This document shows, in pieces, positions 43,227 to 52,488 of a stretch of DNA of 64,000 bases. Position 1 is the stretch's first letter, and every line of letters starts with the position of its first letter. A program made the translations under genes and the position numbers. Source of the stretch: Caballeronia terrestris (GTDB lineage: Bacteria > Pseudomonadota > Gammaproteobacteria > Burkholderiales > Burkholderiaceae). The stretch spans positions 79,110 through 143,109 of the forward strand of contig NZ_FCOL02000015.1 of the NCBI RefSeq assembly GCF_001544515.1, read 5' to 3'. A model generated the notes under the pieces. That model had not been told where the DNA came from, made no database searches, and was given only the letters and a program-made list of their open reading frames with translations.

Positions 43227-44204
43227 ATGCTGGTCAATTGCGCGGCTTATCAGAACGGCCGCAAGCTCGCCGACGTTTCCATCGACGATATCAACGCATA
43301 TCGCGATCTGCCCGACTGCTTCATCTGGGTCGCGTTGAGGGAGCCCGGCCCCGGCGAGCTCGCGCACATGATGCATCAGTTCGGCTTGCACGAACTCGCC
43401 GTGGAGGACGCGCAGAACGGTCATCAGCGGCCGAAGATCGAGGAATACGCCGATTCGCTTTTCGCCGTCTTCCACACGGTCGAATTCGACGAGGAAGGCG
43501 AATTGCTCGTTGGCGAGATCAATGTGTTCGTCGGCAGGAATTACGTGCTTTCGGTACGTAATCGGACTACGCAAGGCTTCCAGGAAGTGCGCACGCGCTG
43601 CGAGCGCGAGCCGCATCTGCTCAAGCACGGTCCGGCGTTCGTGATGTACGCGCTGCTGGATAACGTCGTCGACCGGTATTTTCCGGTGCTCGAAACGCTC
43701 GCCGCCGAGCTCGATGAAGTCGAGGAACGCATCTTCGCGCGCAATGGGTCGGCGGCGTCGCGCGAGATCATCGAAGACCTGTACTCGCTCAAGCGCCGGC
43801 TCGTCCTGCTGCAGCATCACACGGCGCCGCTGCTCGAAGCCGTCAGCAAACTGTATGGCGGCCGGCCGCCCGGCGTATGCGCAGGCATGCAGGAATATTT
43901 CCGCGATGTGTACGATCACTTGCTGCGCATCGTCAAGACCATCGAGGGACGGCGCGAAATGATCGTCACCGCGATCCAGGTGAATCTCGGCCTGATTTCA
44001 CTCGCGGAAAGCGAGGTGACGAAGCGGCTCGGCTCGTTCGCCGCGCTCTTCGCCGTGCCGACGATGATCGCCGGCATCTACGGGATGAACTTTCACCGTA
44101 TTCCCGAACTCGACTGGAATTACGGCTATCCGGCCTGCATCTCCGTGATGCTCGTCGTCGACATCCTGCTGTATTGGAGGTTCCGCAAGGCAGGTTGGTT
44201 ATAA
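43227..44204 (+). CDS. corA: CorA magnesium/cobalt transporter
   Basis: 325 residues. Long cytoplasmic N-terminal funnel domain with coiled-coil helices, then two C-terminal membrane helices with the selectivity motif GMN in IAGIYGMNFHRIPELDW. Pentameric Mg2+ (and Co2+, Ni2+) channel of the inner membrane. It follows the bactofilin by 148 bp on the same strand and probably has its own promoter. Confidence 0.93.
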   Translation: MLVNCAAYQNGRKLADVSIDDINAYRDLPDCFIWVALREPGPGELAHMMHQFGLHELAVEDAQNGHQRPKIEEYADSLFAVFHTVEFDEEGELLVGEINVFVGRNYVLSVRNRTTQGFQEVRTRCEREPHLLKHGPAFVMYALLDNVVDRYFPVLETLAAELDEVEERIFARNGSAASREIIEDLYSLKRRLVLLQHHTAPLLEAVSKLYGGRPPGVCAGMQEYFRDVYDHLLRIVKTIEGRREMIVTAIQVNLGLISLAESEVTKRLGSFAALFAVPTMIAGIYGMNFHRIPELDWNYGYPACISVMLVVDILLYWRFRKAGWL

Positions 44205-44705
44205 TGGATGCTTCGATGCGTTGAACGCGTCTATATAGCGGCATCGAGAGGCGGGGCTTCCGGCGACAGCGGAACTATTTTCCGATTTACGCTGTCTAAC
44301 AAGACTTGACGCGCCACGGCGCAGCAAACTTATCCCCGGCAGTAGCGACCACCCAGCATGTCAGCGCGCACGCGACACACCAGATACAAGCGCTGAATGT
44401 CATCGCCCCGGCAATGTCGGCAGCAGTTTCGCGGCATTCGTCTTCAAGTTTGGCTCAGGTTTGAGCATTAGCGACGTTGGCGGTCATGTGACCTCCGCGT
44501 TCTTCATCACCTAAAGCACATCGAGCGACCGCGCCCCAAGCGCTGCGCTCTTGTTTTTTTGCTCGCGTATCAACCGGGCCCCGGCAGGAGCCGCTTGTAG
44601 CCGTTTTGCCGCTTGGCGGACGTCTCGCGGCAGGAGCACCGTTCAATGCTCGCGCAAGAAGTGCGAATGGCCCCGGATCGAGCGCAACACAGGACACCAG
44701 GAAAC
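44205..44705. other. Non-coding interval, possible small RNA
   Basis: About 500 bp without a convincing gene. A strong plus-strand terminator at 44523-44560 ends something transcribed within it or a long corA 3' region. A minus-strand frame at 44455-44697 has no ribosome binding site or family resemblance. Confidence 0.45.
44523..44560 (+). terminator. Intrinsic terminator with no adjacent gene
   Basis: GAGCG pairs with CGCTC, and GCGC pairs with GCGC around a CCCAA loop (a small internal loop between), followed by TTGTTTTTTT. It lies 319 bp beyond the corA stop, so it may end a small RNA. Confidence 0.7.
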
Positions 44706-44996
44706 ATGAAAGACACAGTCAAGACGTATAAGGGTTACGAGATTCATCCGCTGATCTATCCGCGCGGGGCGCGTGATGGCGTTGCGGTGCGCGCGGCGGA
44801 CGCGGGCTACGAGGCATCGGTGCGGATTCGCCGCGCGGTGCCGGAAGGCGAGGAAGCGGCGGGCGACAGCCGCGTCTTTCGCGTGACGCAGCCGGGCGCG
44901 TTCGAAAACGGCGGTCAGGCGCGACGCGCGTGCATGTTGCACGCAGAGAAACTGATCGACGGACAAATCGACGGGCAGACGGTCGCCGACCTCTGA
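44706..44996 (+). CDS. Small conserved hypothetical protein
   Basis: 96 residues, soluble, no signal peptide (KTYKGYEIHPLIYPRGARDG at the start; later AGYEASVRIRRAVPEGEEA). It ends with a helical ALHAEKLIDGQ-like stretch. I do not recognise the family. It lies 96 bp before infA on the same strand. The start ATG follows a CAGGAAAC ribosome-binding-like sequence. Confidence 0.6.
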   Translation: MKDTVKTYKGYEIHPLIYPRGARDGVAVRAADAGYEASVRIRRAVPEGEEAAGDSRVFRVTQPGAFENGGQARRACMLHAEKLIDGQIDGQTVADL

Positions 44997-45092
44997 TGTT
45001 GCGTTGGAAAAACGCAATGCACGTATTGGCCGAGGCGCAAAGCCCGTGCGTCACCTACAATCTCATTATTATTGTTTAGTCAGGAGCTATAT

Positions 45093-45359
45093 ATGGCGAA
45101 AGAAGAACTCATCGAGTTGGACGGCATTGTCGACGAAGTGCTTCCCGATAGCCGCTACCGCGTGACGCTCGATAACGGCGTCGTGGTCGGAGCATACGCG
45201 TCGGGCCGCATGCGCAAGAATCACATCCGTATTCTCGCGGGCGACCGCGTGACGCTGGAACTGTCGGTGTATGACCTCACCAAGGGCCGCATCAACTTCC
45301 GGCACAAGGACGAACGCGCAGGCGGCGGAGCACCGCGCCCGCAGATGCGCCGTCGTTGA
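45093..45359 (+). CDS. infA: Translation initiation factor IF-1 (extra, extended copy)
   Basis: 88 residues. OB-fold protein of the 30S A-site ([43 protein letters not shown], in part; ending [14 protein letters not shown]). The usual IF-1 is 72 residues; this one carries a basic Gly/Arg tail. It is not in a ribosomal-protein operon, so it is probably the second infA copy common in Burkholderiales. Ribosome binding site CAGGAG. Confidence 0.92.
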   Translation: MAKEELIELDGIVDEVLPDSRYRVTLDNGVVVGAYASGRMRKNHIRILAGDRVTLELSVYDLTKGRINFRHKDERAGGGAPRPQMRRR

Positions 45360-45502
45360 TGCATCGGTGATGCATCGTCGCCCGCCCGGCATCCTTAGCC
45401 GGCAGGCGCCAGGAAGAGCACGGTTCGACGCCGCTGGAGCACTCTGCCATGCAGCAGTGCGCGCGCGTCGAGGCCGCTCTCCGCTCTCCCTCTCTCCCCG
45501 TT

Positions 45503-46393
45503 TTATCCCGTCACAGCATCGCGCGCCGCCAGAATCGCGTCGATTGCGACTGCAAAACCCTCTTCATCGTTGCTCGGCGACACCAGGCACGCCCGCGCCT
45601 GCACGGCCTCCGACGCTTGTCCCATCGCGATCGCGAGCCCCGCGACATCGAACATCGGGACATCGTTCGACATGTCTCCCAGCACCGCCACGCGCCCAAG
45701 CGGCACGCCCGCATGGCGCGACAGCTCGCGCGCCGCTTCGCCCTTGTTGGCGAGCACGCTCGTGACGTCAAGGTAGTAGGTCTGTGAGAGCGCGGCGAGC
45801 GCCTGACCGTGCAGCGTCGCCTGCAATTCGTGTTCGATGCGAGCGAGCAGCGGCTCGTCCGCCGTCGATCCGACGATCTTGTCGACCCCCGCGAGATCCA
45901 GCTCGTCGAAGCGCTTCACGAGCACGCCGTCATAGCCGACCGTGCGGCGCTCGAGCGCGACATAGGTACCCGCGGGATTCGTCAGATACCAGTTGTCGCC
46001 GATGAACACCCACGCGTCGATGCCCTCGCTCGCCAGGCGCCCGAGCACCGTCTCGACGGCCTCGCGCGGCAGCTTGTGCGCGCCGAGCACGTCCCACGAC
46101 CCCGGCGCGACGATGTTGCCGCCGTTATACGACGCGAATGGCAAGTCCACTTCCAGCGCCTCGACGATATGCCGCATGCCCTTGCCCGGCCGGCTGCTCG
46201 CGACCGCGAACTTGACGCCGGCCGCGTGCAGGCGGCGCACGGCGTCGATGGCGGCGGCCGAGAGCGATTTGTCCGTGTGCAGCAGGGTGCCGTCGCAGTC
46301 GGTGATCACGAGGTCGATCTGCGCGAGTTGATCGAACGCGGCCTGGCCGTCGCCGATCACCGGGCGCAATCCGTATTTACGGTAGGGACTCAT
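45503..46393 (-). CDS. Cof-type HAD-superfamily hydrolase
   Basis: 296 residues. HAD motif I TDCDGTLLHTDK (two Asp), motif II in AVASSRPGKG, Lys in VLANKGEAAREL and motif IV GDMSNDVPMF. The type IIB cap places it with Cof/YbiV sugar phosphatases. It begins four bases before the kinase stop (ATGA) as the last gene of the zwf operon, so a sugar-phosphate substrate is plausible. Confidence 0.85.
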   Translation of the reverse strand: MSPYRKYGLRPVIGDGQAAFDQLAQIDLVITDCDGTLLHTDKSLSAAAIDAVRRLHAAGVKFAVASSRPGKGMRHIVEALEVDLPFASYNGGNIVAPGSWDVLGAHKLPREAVETVLGRLASEGIDAWVFIGDNWYLTNPAGTYVALERRTVGYDGVLVKRFDELDLAGVDKIVGSTADEPLLARIEHELQATLHGQALAALSQTYYLDVTSVLANKGEAARELSRHAGVPLGRVAVLGDMSNDVPMFDVAGLAIAMGQASEAVQARACLVSPSNDEEGFAVAIDAILAARDAVTG

Positions 46394-47178
46394 TCGAACG
46401 CTCCCGTGCGCAGGTTGGCCGCTGGCAGTTGCCGCGATTCGCGCACCGAACGCGGGTGCCAGAGCTTCGCGCCGCCCTCGATCCCCGCCGCGTTCGAGAC
46501 GACCGCCACGTTCGGCGGCAGGTCGAATTTGAGATGCGCCGCATTGCCGCCGCCGATCCACAGCTTGTCGTAATTCACGAGCGACGCCAGCACGCCGATG
46601 ATCTTCTCCACTCGTTTATTCCAGCGCTTGCCGCCCGCCTTCTCGCGCGCGGCGTTGCCGATGTACTCATCGTAGGTCTTCTTTTTCGCGACCGGATGAT
46701 GCGCGAGTTCCAGATGCGGCATGAGTTCGCCGTCACGGAAAAGCGCCGTGCCCGCGCCCGTGCCGAGCGTCAGGACGAACTCGATGCCGTGGCCTTCGAT
46801 CGCGGCAAGCCCCTGCATTTCGGCGTCGTTGATCATGCGCACGGGCGGATTGCCGAGGCGCTTTGCGATCATGTCGGCGAGCGGTATGTCGTGCCAGTTT
46901 TCGTTGCCGAAGTGCGGCGCCGTCAGCACGTGGTTGTTGCGCACGACGCCGGGGAAACCGATCGAAATGTGCGTCGGCGGCGGGTCGGCGAGCGGGGCGA
47001 CCAGCTTGACAAGCGCATCGACGATGACGTCCGGCGTGTACGGCGCTGGCGTCTCGACGCGCAGGCGCTCGGTCTGCATGTGCCCGTCGGCGCTGACGAT
47101 CGCCGCCTTCAGTCCCGTTCCGCCTACGTCGATCGCCAGAATCCGCTCGACTTTCTTATGTCCCTTTCCGGTTGTCAC
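46390..47178 (-). CDS. ROK-family kinase, polyphosphate glucokinase-like
   Basis: 262 residues. Phosphate-binding DVGGTGLKAAIV near the N-terminus, catalytic Asp in INDAEMQGLAAIEG and GTGAGTALF, with FPGVVRNN as in polyphosphate/ATP glucokinases. The ROK zinc motif is absent, as in that group. It would feed glucose-6-phosphate to the zwf product. The GTG start overlaps the zwf stop (GTGA) and has a strong GAGGAGG, so this start is preferred over a GTG 48 bp upstream. Confidence 0.85.
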   Translation of the reverse strand: MTTGKGHKKVERILAIDVGGTGLKAAIVSADGHMQTERLRVETPAPYTPDVIVDALVKLVAPLADPPPTHISIGFPGVVRNNHVLTAPHFGNENWHDIPLADMIAKRLGNPPVRMINDAEMQGLAAIEGHGIEFVLTLGTGAGTALFRDGELMPHLELAHHPVAKKKTYDEYIGNAAREKAGGKRWNKRVEKIIGVLASLVNYDKLWIGGGNAAHLKFDLPPNVAVVSNAAGIEGGAKLWHPRSVRESRQLPAANLRTGAFE

Positions 47179-48722
47179 GCTTTGTCCTCCTCGTTCTTCT
47201 TGCTTTTGTCGATTAGTGACCGCCACGCGCGCCCGTCGGCCGCGATCAGCGCGTCAGCTTCCACCGGCCCTTCGCTGCCGGCCGCGTAGCCGTGCACGTC
47301 GATCGGCGCGCCTTCCGGATGCAACACCGGATCGGCCGCGGCCCACGCCGTTTCGATGCTGTCGGCGCGCTGGAACAGCGTCTCGTCGCCGAGCATGCAG
47401 TCGTAGAGCAGGGTCTCATAGCCGACGTTTGCCCGCTCGTCGAAGAAGTCGCCGTAATTGAACGACGACTGCACCGCGCCGACCTGCATCACCGGCCCCG
47501 GCACCTTCACGTTGAAATCGAACGTCGTGCCGTGCGCCGGATCGATGCGCAGCGTCAGCACGTTGGGCGTCAGCGCATCGACGGGCGTATCCCGAAACAA
47601 CCGGAACGGCACCGCCTTTAGCTGCACCGACACCTCCGTGCGCCGCGCCGCGAGCCGCTTGCCCGTGCGAAGATAAAACGGCACGCCGGCCCAGCGCCAG
47701 TTCTCGACGTACACGCGCGCCGCCGCGTACGTTTCCGTGCGGCTCTCCGGCGCGACGTCCGGCTCCTCCCGATACCCCGGTCCCGCCGGTCCCTTCTCAT
47801 ACCGCCCGAACACGACGTCGCGTGCGCTGAGCGGCTGGATTGCGTCGAAGACTTCGGCCTTCTTGTCGCGCACGGTTTCGGCATCGAAGGAATTGGGCGG
47901 CTCCATTGCGATCATGCCGAGCAACTGGAACAGGTGATTCGGCACCATGTCGCGGAACGCGCCGGTCTGCTCGTAGAAGCGCCCGCGCCCTTCCACACCG
48001 ATCGTCTCGGCCGCCGTGATCTGCACGTGGTCGATGTATTCGCGCCGCCACATCGGCTCGAAAAGCGCGTTGGCGAAGCGCACGGCAAGAATGCTCTGCA
48101 CCGTGTCCTTGCCGAGAAAATGGTCAATGCGATAAACCTGCGATTCGCTCGCGTAACTGAGGATGTGCGCGTTCAGGTCGCGCGCGGAGGCGAGATCGGT
48201 GCCGAACGGCTTTTCGATCACGATGCGCCTGAAATTGCCGCCCTCTTCCTTCAGCAGCCCGGCGCGGCCGAGATGCTCGACGATCGGCTTGAAAAAGCGC
48301 GCCGTCACGGCTAGATAAAAGACGACGTTGCCGGTTTTCATCGTCGCGAGCAGTTGGGCGAGCTGGCTGAACGTCTCGTCCGATTCGAACTCGCCCGCGA
48401 AATACTGCAGCCGTTGCAAGACCCAGTCCCACGCCTTCTCGTTCAGTTGCGACGTGTGGAACGTGCTCGCGCGATCGGCGGCGAACTTGCGCAGCGACTC
48501 GGAAAGCTCGTCGCGCCATTCGCTCGTCTCACGCTGGCCGTGATTCACGCCGATGATTTGCATCTTGTCGTCGAGGAGAGCGTCGGACGCGAGGTTGTAG
48601 AGCGCCGGCATCAGAAGGCGCTTGGTCAGGTCCCCGCCCGCGCCGAAGATCACGAGCGTGCAAGGCGGCGCCGGATGCTTGCCGGCAAGCGGCGCGGCGG
48701 GTTGGTCTTTATCCGTTGGCAT
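47175..48722 (-). CDS. zwf: Glucose-6-phosphate 1-dehydrogenase
   Basis: 515 residues. First step of the Entner-Doudoroff and pentose-phosphate routes, oxidising glucose-6-phosphate with NAD(P)+. Nucleotide-binding FGAGGDLTKRLLMPALYNL and the active-site RIDHFLGKD with the catalytic His. Heads a three-gene operon (zwf, ROK kinase, HAD) coupled by four-base overlaps. The ATG MPTDKDQ is preferred; a TTG would add 13 residues. Burkholderiales usually have another zwf elsewhere with pgl and glk; that is established for the group, not seen here. Confidence 0.94.
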   Translation of the reverse strand: MPTDKDQPAAPLAGKHPAPPCTLVIFGAGGDLTKRLLMPALYNLASDALLDDKMQIIGVNHGQRETSEWRDELSESLRKFAADRASTFHTSQLNEKAWDWVLQRLQYFAGEFESDETFSQLAQLLATMKTGNVVFYLAVTARFFKPIVEHLGRAGLLKEEGGNFRRIVIEKPFGTDLASARDLNAHILSYASESQVYRIDHFLGKDTVQSILAVRFANALFEPMWRREYIDHVQITAAETIGVEGRGRFYEQTGAFRDMVPNHLFQLLGMIAMEPPNSFDAETVRDKKAEVFDAIQPLSARDVVFGRYEKGPAGPGYREEPDVAPESRTETYAAARVYVENWRWAGVPFYLRTGKRLAARRTEVSVQLKAVPFRLFRDTPVDALTPNVLTLRIDPAHGTTFDFNVKVPGPVMQVGAVQSSFNYGDFFDERANVGYETLLYDCMLGDETLFQRADSIETAWAAADPVLHPEGAPIDVHGYAAGSEGPVEADALIAADGRAWRSLIDKSKKNEEDKA

Positions 48723-48940
48723 GGCGATGCGTTTTCCATGAAGAAGTGATGAAGCGGACAAACCGAACTCGAATCAGGAAAGACCTCGTTTCGCGCGGCA
48801 CAGTTCAATAAAGGCTCGACGGCAGCTCGCAGCGAGTGGAGTGCCGTAGGTATTTTGTAATTTTTAACCTTACGTGTCGTAAAATATGCGCCATTTGGCG
48901 CTCGCGTTTCTGGCGCTTCTTTACGGGCAGGACTTCGAAC

Positions 48941-49777
48941 ATGAACGCAAAAATCACTCCGATCGACCTCGACGCCTACTTCGCCCGCATCGGTTTCGAC
49001 GGCCAGCGCGATGCCTCGATCGAGACGCTCAACGCATTGCATCTGCTGCATCCGCAGGCGATTCCCTTCGAAAATCTCGATCCGCTGCTCGGCCGCCCGG
49101 TCCGGCTGGATGCGCAATCGATCCAGCGGAAGCTCGTCGGTGCGCGGCGCGGCGGCTACTGCTACGAACACAATCTGCTCTTTCGCGGCGTCCTCGATGC
49201 GCTCGGGTATCAAACGCGCAGTCTCGGCGCGCGCGTCGTCTGGGGCCGGACGGACGCCGAAATGCCGGCGCGCACGCACATGCTACTGCTGGTCGATCTG
49301 GAAGGCCGCACTTATCTCGCCGATGTCGGCTTTGGCGGCGTGACGCTCACCGCGCCGATCGTGCTAGAAACCGGCCGTGAGCAGGCGACCCCGCACGAGC
49401 CTTTCCGCCTCGACAGCATCGGTGAGAGCGATTTCCTGCTGCAAGTAAAGCTCAACGACGCCTGGACGCCGCTCTACCGCTTCAACCTCGAACCGCAGTT
49501 CGACATCGACTTCGAAGTGGCGAACCACTACGTCTCCACCTACCCGCAGTCGATTTTCCTGCACAACCTGCTGGTTGCGCGCGTCGCGGGCGAATCGCGC
49601 TACGGCTTGTTCAACCGCCGCCTGAACATCCACGGCGCGAACCGCGGCCAGCGCGAGCTGACGACCGTCCAGCAGATGCGCGACCTGCTGCAAAACGAAA
49701 TCGGCATTCGTCTGCCCGATGACGCGGGCGATGTCACTTCATCCGAACTCGACGCGATGCTTGCCCGCCTCCCCTGA
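48941..49777 (+). CDS. Arylamine N-acetyltransferase
   Basis: 278 residues. Transfers acetyl from acetyl-CoA to arylamines or hydrazines. The Cys-His-Asp triad is intact: Cys in RRGGYCYEHN, His in ARTHMLLLVD and Asp in YLADVGFGG. The ATG (MNAKITPIDL) matches the family N-terminus. Divergent from zwf and 10 bp before the FtsI-like gene, which may share its transcript. Confidence 0.93.
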   Translation: MNAKITPIDLDAYFARIGFDGQRDASIETLNALHLLHPQAIPFENLDPLLGRPVRLDAQSIQRKLVGARRGGYCYEHNLLFRGVLDALGYQTRSLGARVVWGRTDAEMPARTHMLLLVDLEGRTYLADVGFGGVTLTAPIVLETGREQATPHEPFRLDSIGESDFLLQVKLNDAWTPLYRFNLEPQFDIDFEVANHYVSTYPQSIFLHNLLVARVAGESRYGLFNRRLNIHGANRGQRELTTVQQMRDLLQNEIGIRLPDDAGDVTSSELDAMLARLP

Positions 49778-49787
49778 AGAATCCGCG

Positions 49788-51494
49788 ATGCCCAACAAGA
49801 ATAAAACGCCCAGCCGCGACGTTTATCAGACGCCGCATCAGAATCCGATGCTCGCGAGCCGTCTGCCGAAGTGGCGTTCGACGCTCGTCGTGATCCTCAT
49901 GTCCTGCGCGTTCATCGCGCTCGCGGGCCGCGCGCTGTGGGTGCAGGTGCTCAACCAGGATTTCTACATCAACGAGGGCCAGAAGCGCTACCAGCGCACG
50001 CTGGAACTCACGGCGACGCGCGGCCGGATCGTCGACCGGAACGGCGCGATGCTCGCCGTGAGCCTTGCCACGTATGAGGTCTGGGCGTCGCCGAAACTGT
50101 TCGATGCCCAGCACGCGCCCGACGTCGCCCGGCTGCTCGACATTCCGTCGAAGGAATTGCTGCGGCGCGTGAATGCGGGCCGTTCGTTCGTGCTGCTCAA
50201 GCGTCAGGTCGATGCCGACACCGCCGCCAAGGTCGCCGGGAAGGCGCTCGCCGGCGTCACGCTCGTGCCGGACACTAAGCGCTTCTATCCGGAAGGCGAA
50301 TCGGCGGCGCATATCGTCGGCTTCACGAATAACGAGGACAACGGCCAGGAAGGCATCGAGCTCGCCGCCAACTCCCGGCTCACCGGCGAGCAGGGCCAGC
50401 GCGAAGTGATCCGCGACCGGCTCGGGCGCGTCATCTCGGAAATCGGCGAGTCGGACCCCGCGCACAACGGTGAAGACATCCAGTTGACGATCGATCGCCG
50501 CATCCAGGCGCTCGCGCACGCGCAACTGAAGGCGGCGATCACGAAACATCAGGCGAAAGCGGGGAGCGTTGTCGTGCTCGATGCGCGCAACGGCGAGATT
50601 CTCGCGCTCGCGAACTACCCGACCTTCGATCCCAACGACCGCGCGCGCCTGACCGGCGAGCAGTTGCGCAATCGCGCGCTCACCGACACCTTCGAACCCG
50701 GCTCGACGATCAAGCCGCTGGTCGCCGCTCTTTCCATCGATCTTGGCAAGGCACGGCCGGACACGCGCATCGATACGTCGCCGGGGAGTTTCAAACTCGG
50801 TCCGAACGTGATCCACGATACGTCGAATCACGGCGTGATCACGGTTTCGCAGGCGGTGCAGATGTCGAGCAACATCGCGCTTACCAAGCTCGCGCTGCAG
50901 CTTCGGCCTGAAACGATGTGGCAAAAGTATCGCGAGTACGGCATCGGCAGCGCGCCCGAGCTGACGTTCCCCGGCGCCGCGACCGGCCGGCTGCGCGCTT
51001 ACGAGCGCTGGAAGCCGATCGAGCAGGCGACGATGGCCTACGGCTACGGCCTCTCGCTGTCGCTGTTGCAAATTGCGCAGGTTTACACCGCGTACGCCGG
51101 GACCGGGCATTTCCACCCCGCTACGCTCGTCCTCGACGACAAGCGCCATGCGCCGGTGGCAGTCACGAAGCCCGCGACGGCCGCCGCTATCCGCACCATG
51201 CTCGAAATGGCGATGGGGCCGGAAGGCACGGGCCGCGCGGCGAACGTGGAAGGCTATCGCGTCGGCGGCAAGACGGGCACGGCGCGGAAGCAGGTCGGGC
51301 GCGCGTACGCGAAGAACAAGTACCGCGCGTCGTTTGTCGGGATGGCGCCGATGAGCGAGCCGCGCGTGATCGTCGCGGTGATGATCGACGAGCCATCGGG
51401 CGGGTCGTATTACGGCGGAACGGTCGCGGGGCCGGTGTTCGCAGGCGTCGTCGGGGGGACGATGCAACTGCTTGGCGTGCCGCCCGACGCGTGA
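49788..51494 (+). CDS. FtsI/PBP3-like class B penicillin-binding protein
   Basis: 568 residues. One N-terminal membrane anchor (about residues 34-52), a pedestal domain (ATRGRIVDRNGAMLAVS) and a transpeptidase domain with Ser in EPGSTIKPLVAAL, SSN in VQMSSNIALTKL and KTGTA in VGGKTGTARKQ. Its position outside a division and cell-wall cluster suggests an accessory septal transpeptidase in addition to the usual ftsI. It follows the acetyltransferase gene by 10 bp. Confidence 0.92.
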   Translation: MPNKNKTPSRDVYQTPHQNPMLASRLPKWRSTLVVILMSCAFIALAGRALWVQVLNQDFYINEGQKRYQRTLELTATRGRIVDRNGAMLAVSLATYEVWASPKLFDAQHAPDVARLLDIPSKELLRRVNAGRSFVLLKRQVDADTAAKVAGKALAGVTLVPDTKRFYPEGESAAHIVGFTNNEDNGQEGIELAANSRLTGEQGQREVIRDRLGRVISEIGESDPAHNGEDIQLTIDRRIQALAHAQLKAAITKHQAKAGSVVVLDARNGEILALANYPTFDPNDRARLTGEQLRNRALTDTFEPGSTIKPLVAALSIDLGKARPDTRIDTSPGSFKLGPNVIHDTSNHGVITVSQAVQMSSNIALTKLALQLRPETMWQKYREYGIGSAPELTFPGAATGRLRAYERWKPIEQATMAYGYGLSLSLLQIAQVYTAYAGTGHFHPATLVLDDKRHAPVAVTKPATAAAIRTMLEMAMGPEGTGRAANVEGYRVGGKTGTARKQVGRAYAKNKYRASFVGMAPMSEPRVIVAVMIDEPSGGSYYGGTVAGPVFAGVVGGTMQLLGVPPDA

Positions 51495-51616
51495 GACAGC
51501 AGAAAGCGGGCGCGGCCCTTGCTGCCCCGTTTCTGCCAAAACCGTAAGGGGGCTATGCTCTAATGTCGTGTTCAGAACGAGACAATCGCGAAAATCGTCA
51601 ACAACGCAAAGGGACC

Positions 51617-51949
51617 ATGAAAAAACTCGTAGCCGCGCTCGCATTGCCGCTTCTCCTTAACGCGTGCGCCTATTTTCATAACGAAGACGCCGGCCAGCCG
51701 GAAGTGGAAAAGGCGTCGTCTCAGAATAACGTCGACAGCATCGTGCAATGCATCAGCGACGAAGCGAAGAAACACGACACCACGTTCAAGAAAACGTCGA
51801 TTCCGCAGGGCGTGATGCTCGAATTCGGCGATTCGAACGTCGTCAAGGTCCGCTTCGACAACGGCGAAACCACCTATCGCTTTTATCCGGGCCAGCGCCA
51901 CGCGTCGAATATGTGGATCGAAGGCGCCAGCAAGAAGTGCGCTCCCTGA
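51617..51949 (+). CDS. Small lipoprotein
   Basis: 110 residues. Lipoprotein signal MKKLVAALALPLLLNACAYF with lipobox LNAC, so it should be acylated at the Cys and held in the outer or inner membrane. The mature part is polar and charged with two further Cys residues (VQCISDE and the final KKCAP). No family recognised. Followed 12 bp later by another small gene. Confidence 0.7.
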   Translation: MKKLVAALALPLLLNACAYFHNEDAGQPEVEKASSQNNVDSIVQCISDEAKKHDTTFKKTSIPQGVMLEFGDSNVVKVRFDNGETTYRFYPGQRHASNMWIEGASKKCAP

Positions 51950-51961
51950 GTTCCGTAGACC

Positions 51962-52240
51962 ATGCGCTCCACCAAGGCAATCAACGCTGTCGAACGGCTC
52001 AAGACGCGTAGCGGCAATCCGCAATACGCGGCCGTCAGCCTGAGCGGCGGCCTCTTTTACCTCGTCGACAAATCGGTGAGCGGCGACCAGAAAGTCTCCC
52101 AGCCGCTGCCGATGGACGACTTCGTCGCATTCGTCAACGCGCTCAAGCCCGAAAAGCCGCGCAAGGTCAGCAAGCTCGACCTGGCGATGGAAGCGCAGAT
52201 CCAGCGCAGCGGCAAAGCGCGCGAATCCGGCGAAAGCTGA
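51962..52240 (+). CDS. Small conserved hypothetical protein
   Basis: 92 residues, soluble (ERLKTRSGNPQYAAVSLSGG; later PLPMDDFVAFVNALKPEKPR). Probably a small alpha/beta fold with a basic helical tail. It starts 12 bp after the lipoprotein gene and is likely co-transcribed. Function unknown. Confidence 0.6.
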   Translation: MRSTKAINAVERLKTRSGNPQYAAVSLSGGLFYLVDKSVSGDQKVSQPLPMDDFVAFVNALKPEKPRKVSKLDLAMEAQIQRSGKARESGES

Positions 52241-52488
52241 ACCCTTTTCACCCACCTGGTATTGCACTCGACGCGGCACAGCATTGTGCTGCTCAATAGC
52301 CCTTCGGCGAAACAATGTGCGATGACAGACGGTGCACCCCCGCCTGCGTTGCGTACATTTTTGATAACGGTCGCAGAACCAAAGGGCCGCCCAGAACGAC
52401 GACGAGCGTTCGGGCGAACGGGGTGCCCGCGCGGCGTCGGATGAGCTTTCAGCGTCCTCCGCCACGTGGCTCGAAGGGTGACGAGTAA

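Noticed and set aside
44455..44697. Minus-strand 80-codon frame in the corA downstream interval
   Set aside because: No ribosome binding site and no family resemblance; it crosses the plus-strand terminator.
45358..45377. Direct repeat GATGCATCG just after the infA stop
   Set aside because: Only two short copies partly covering the stop codon; no evidence of function.
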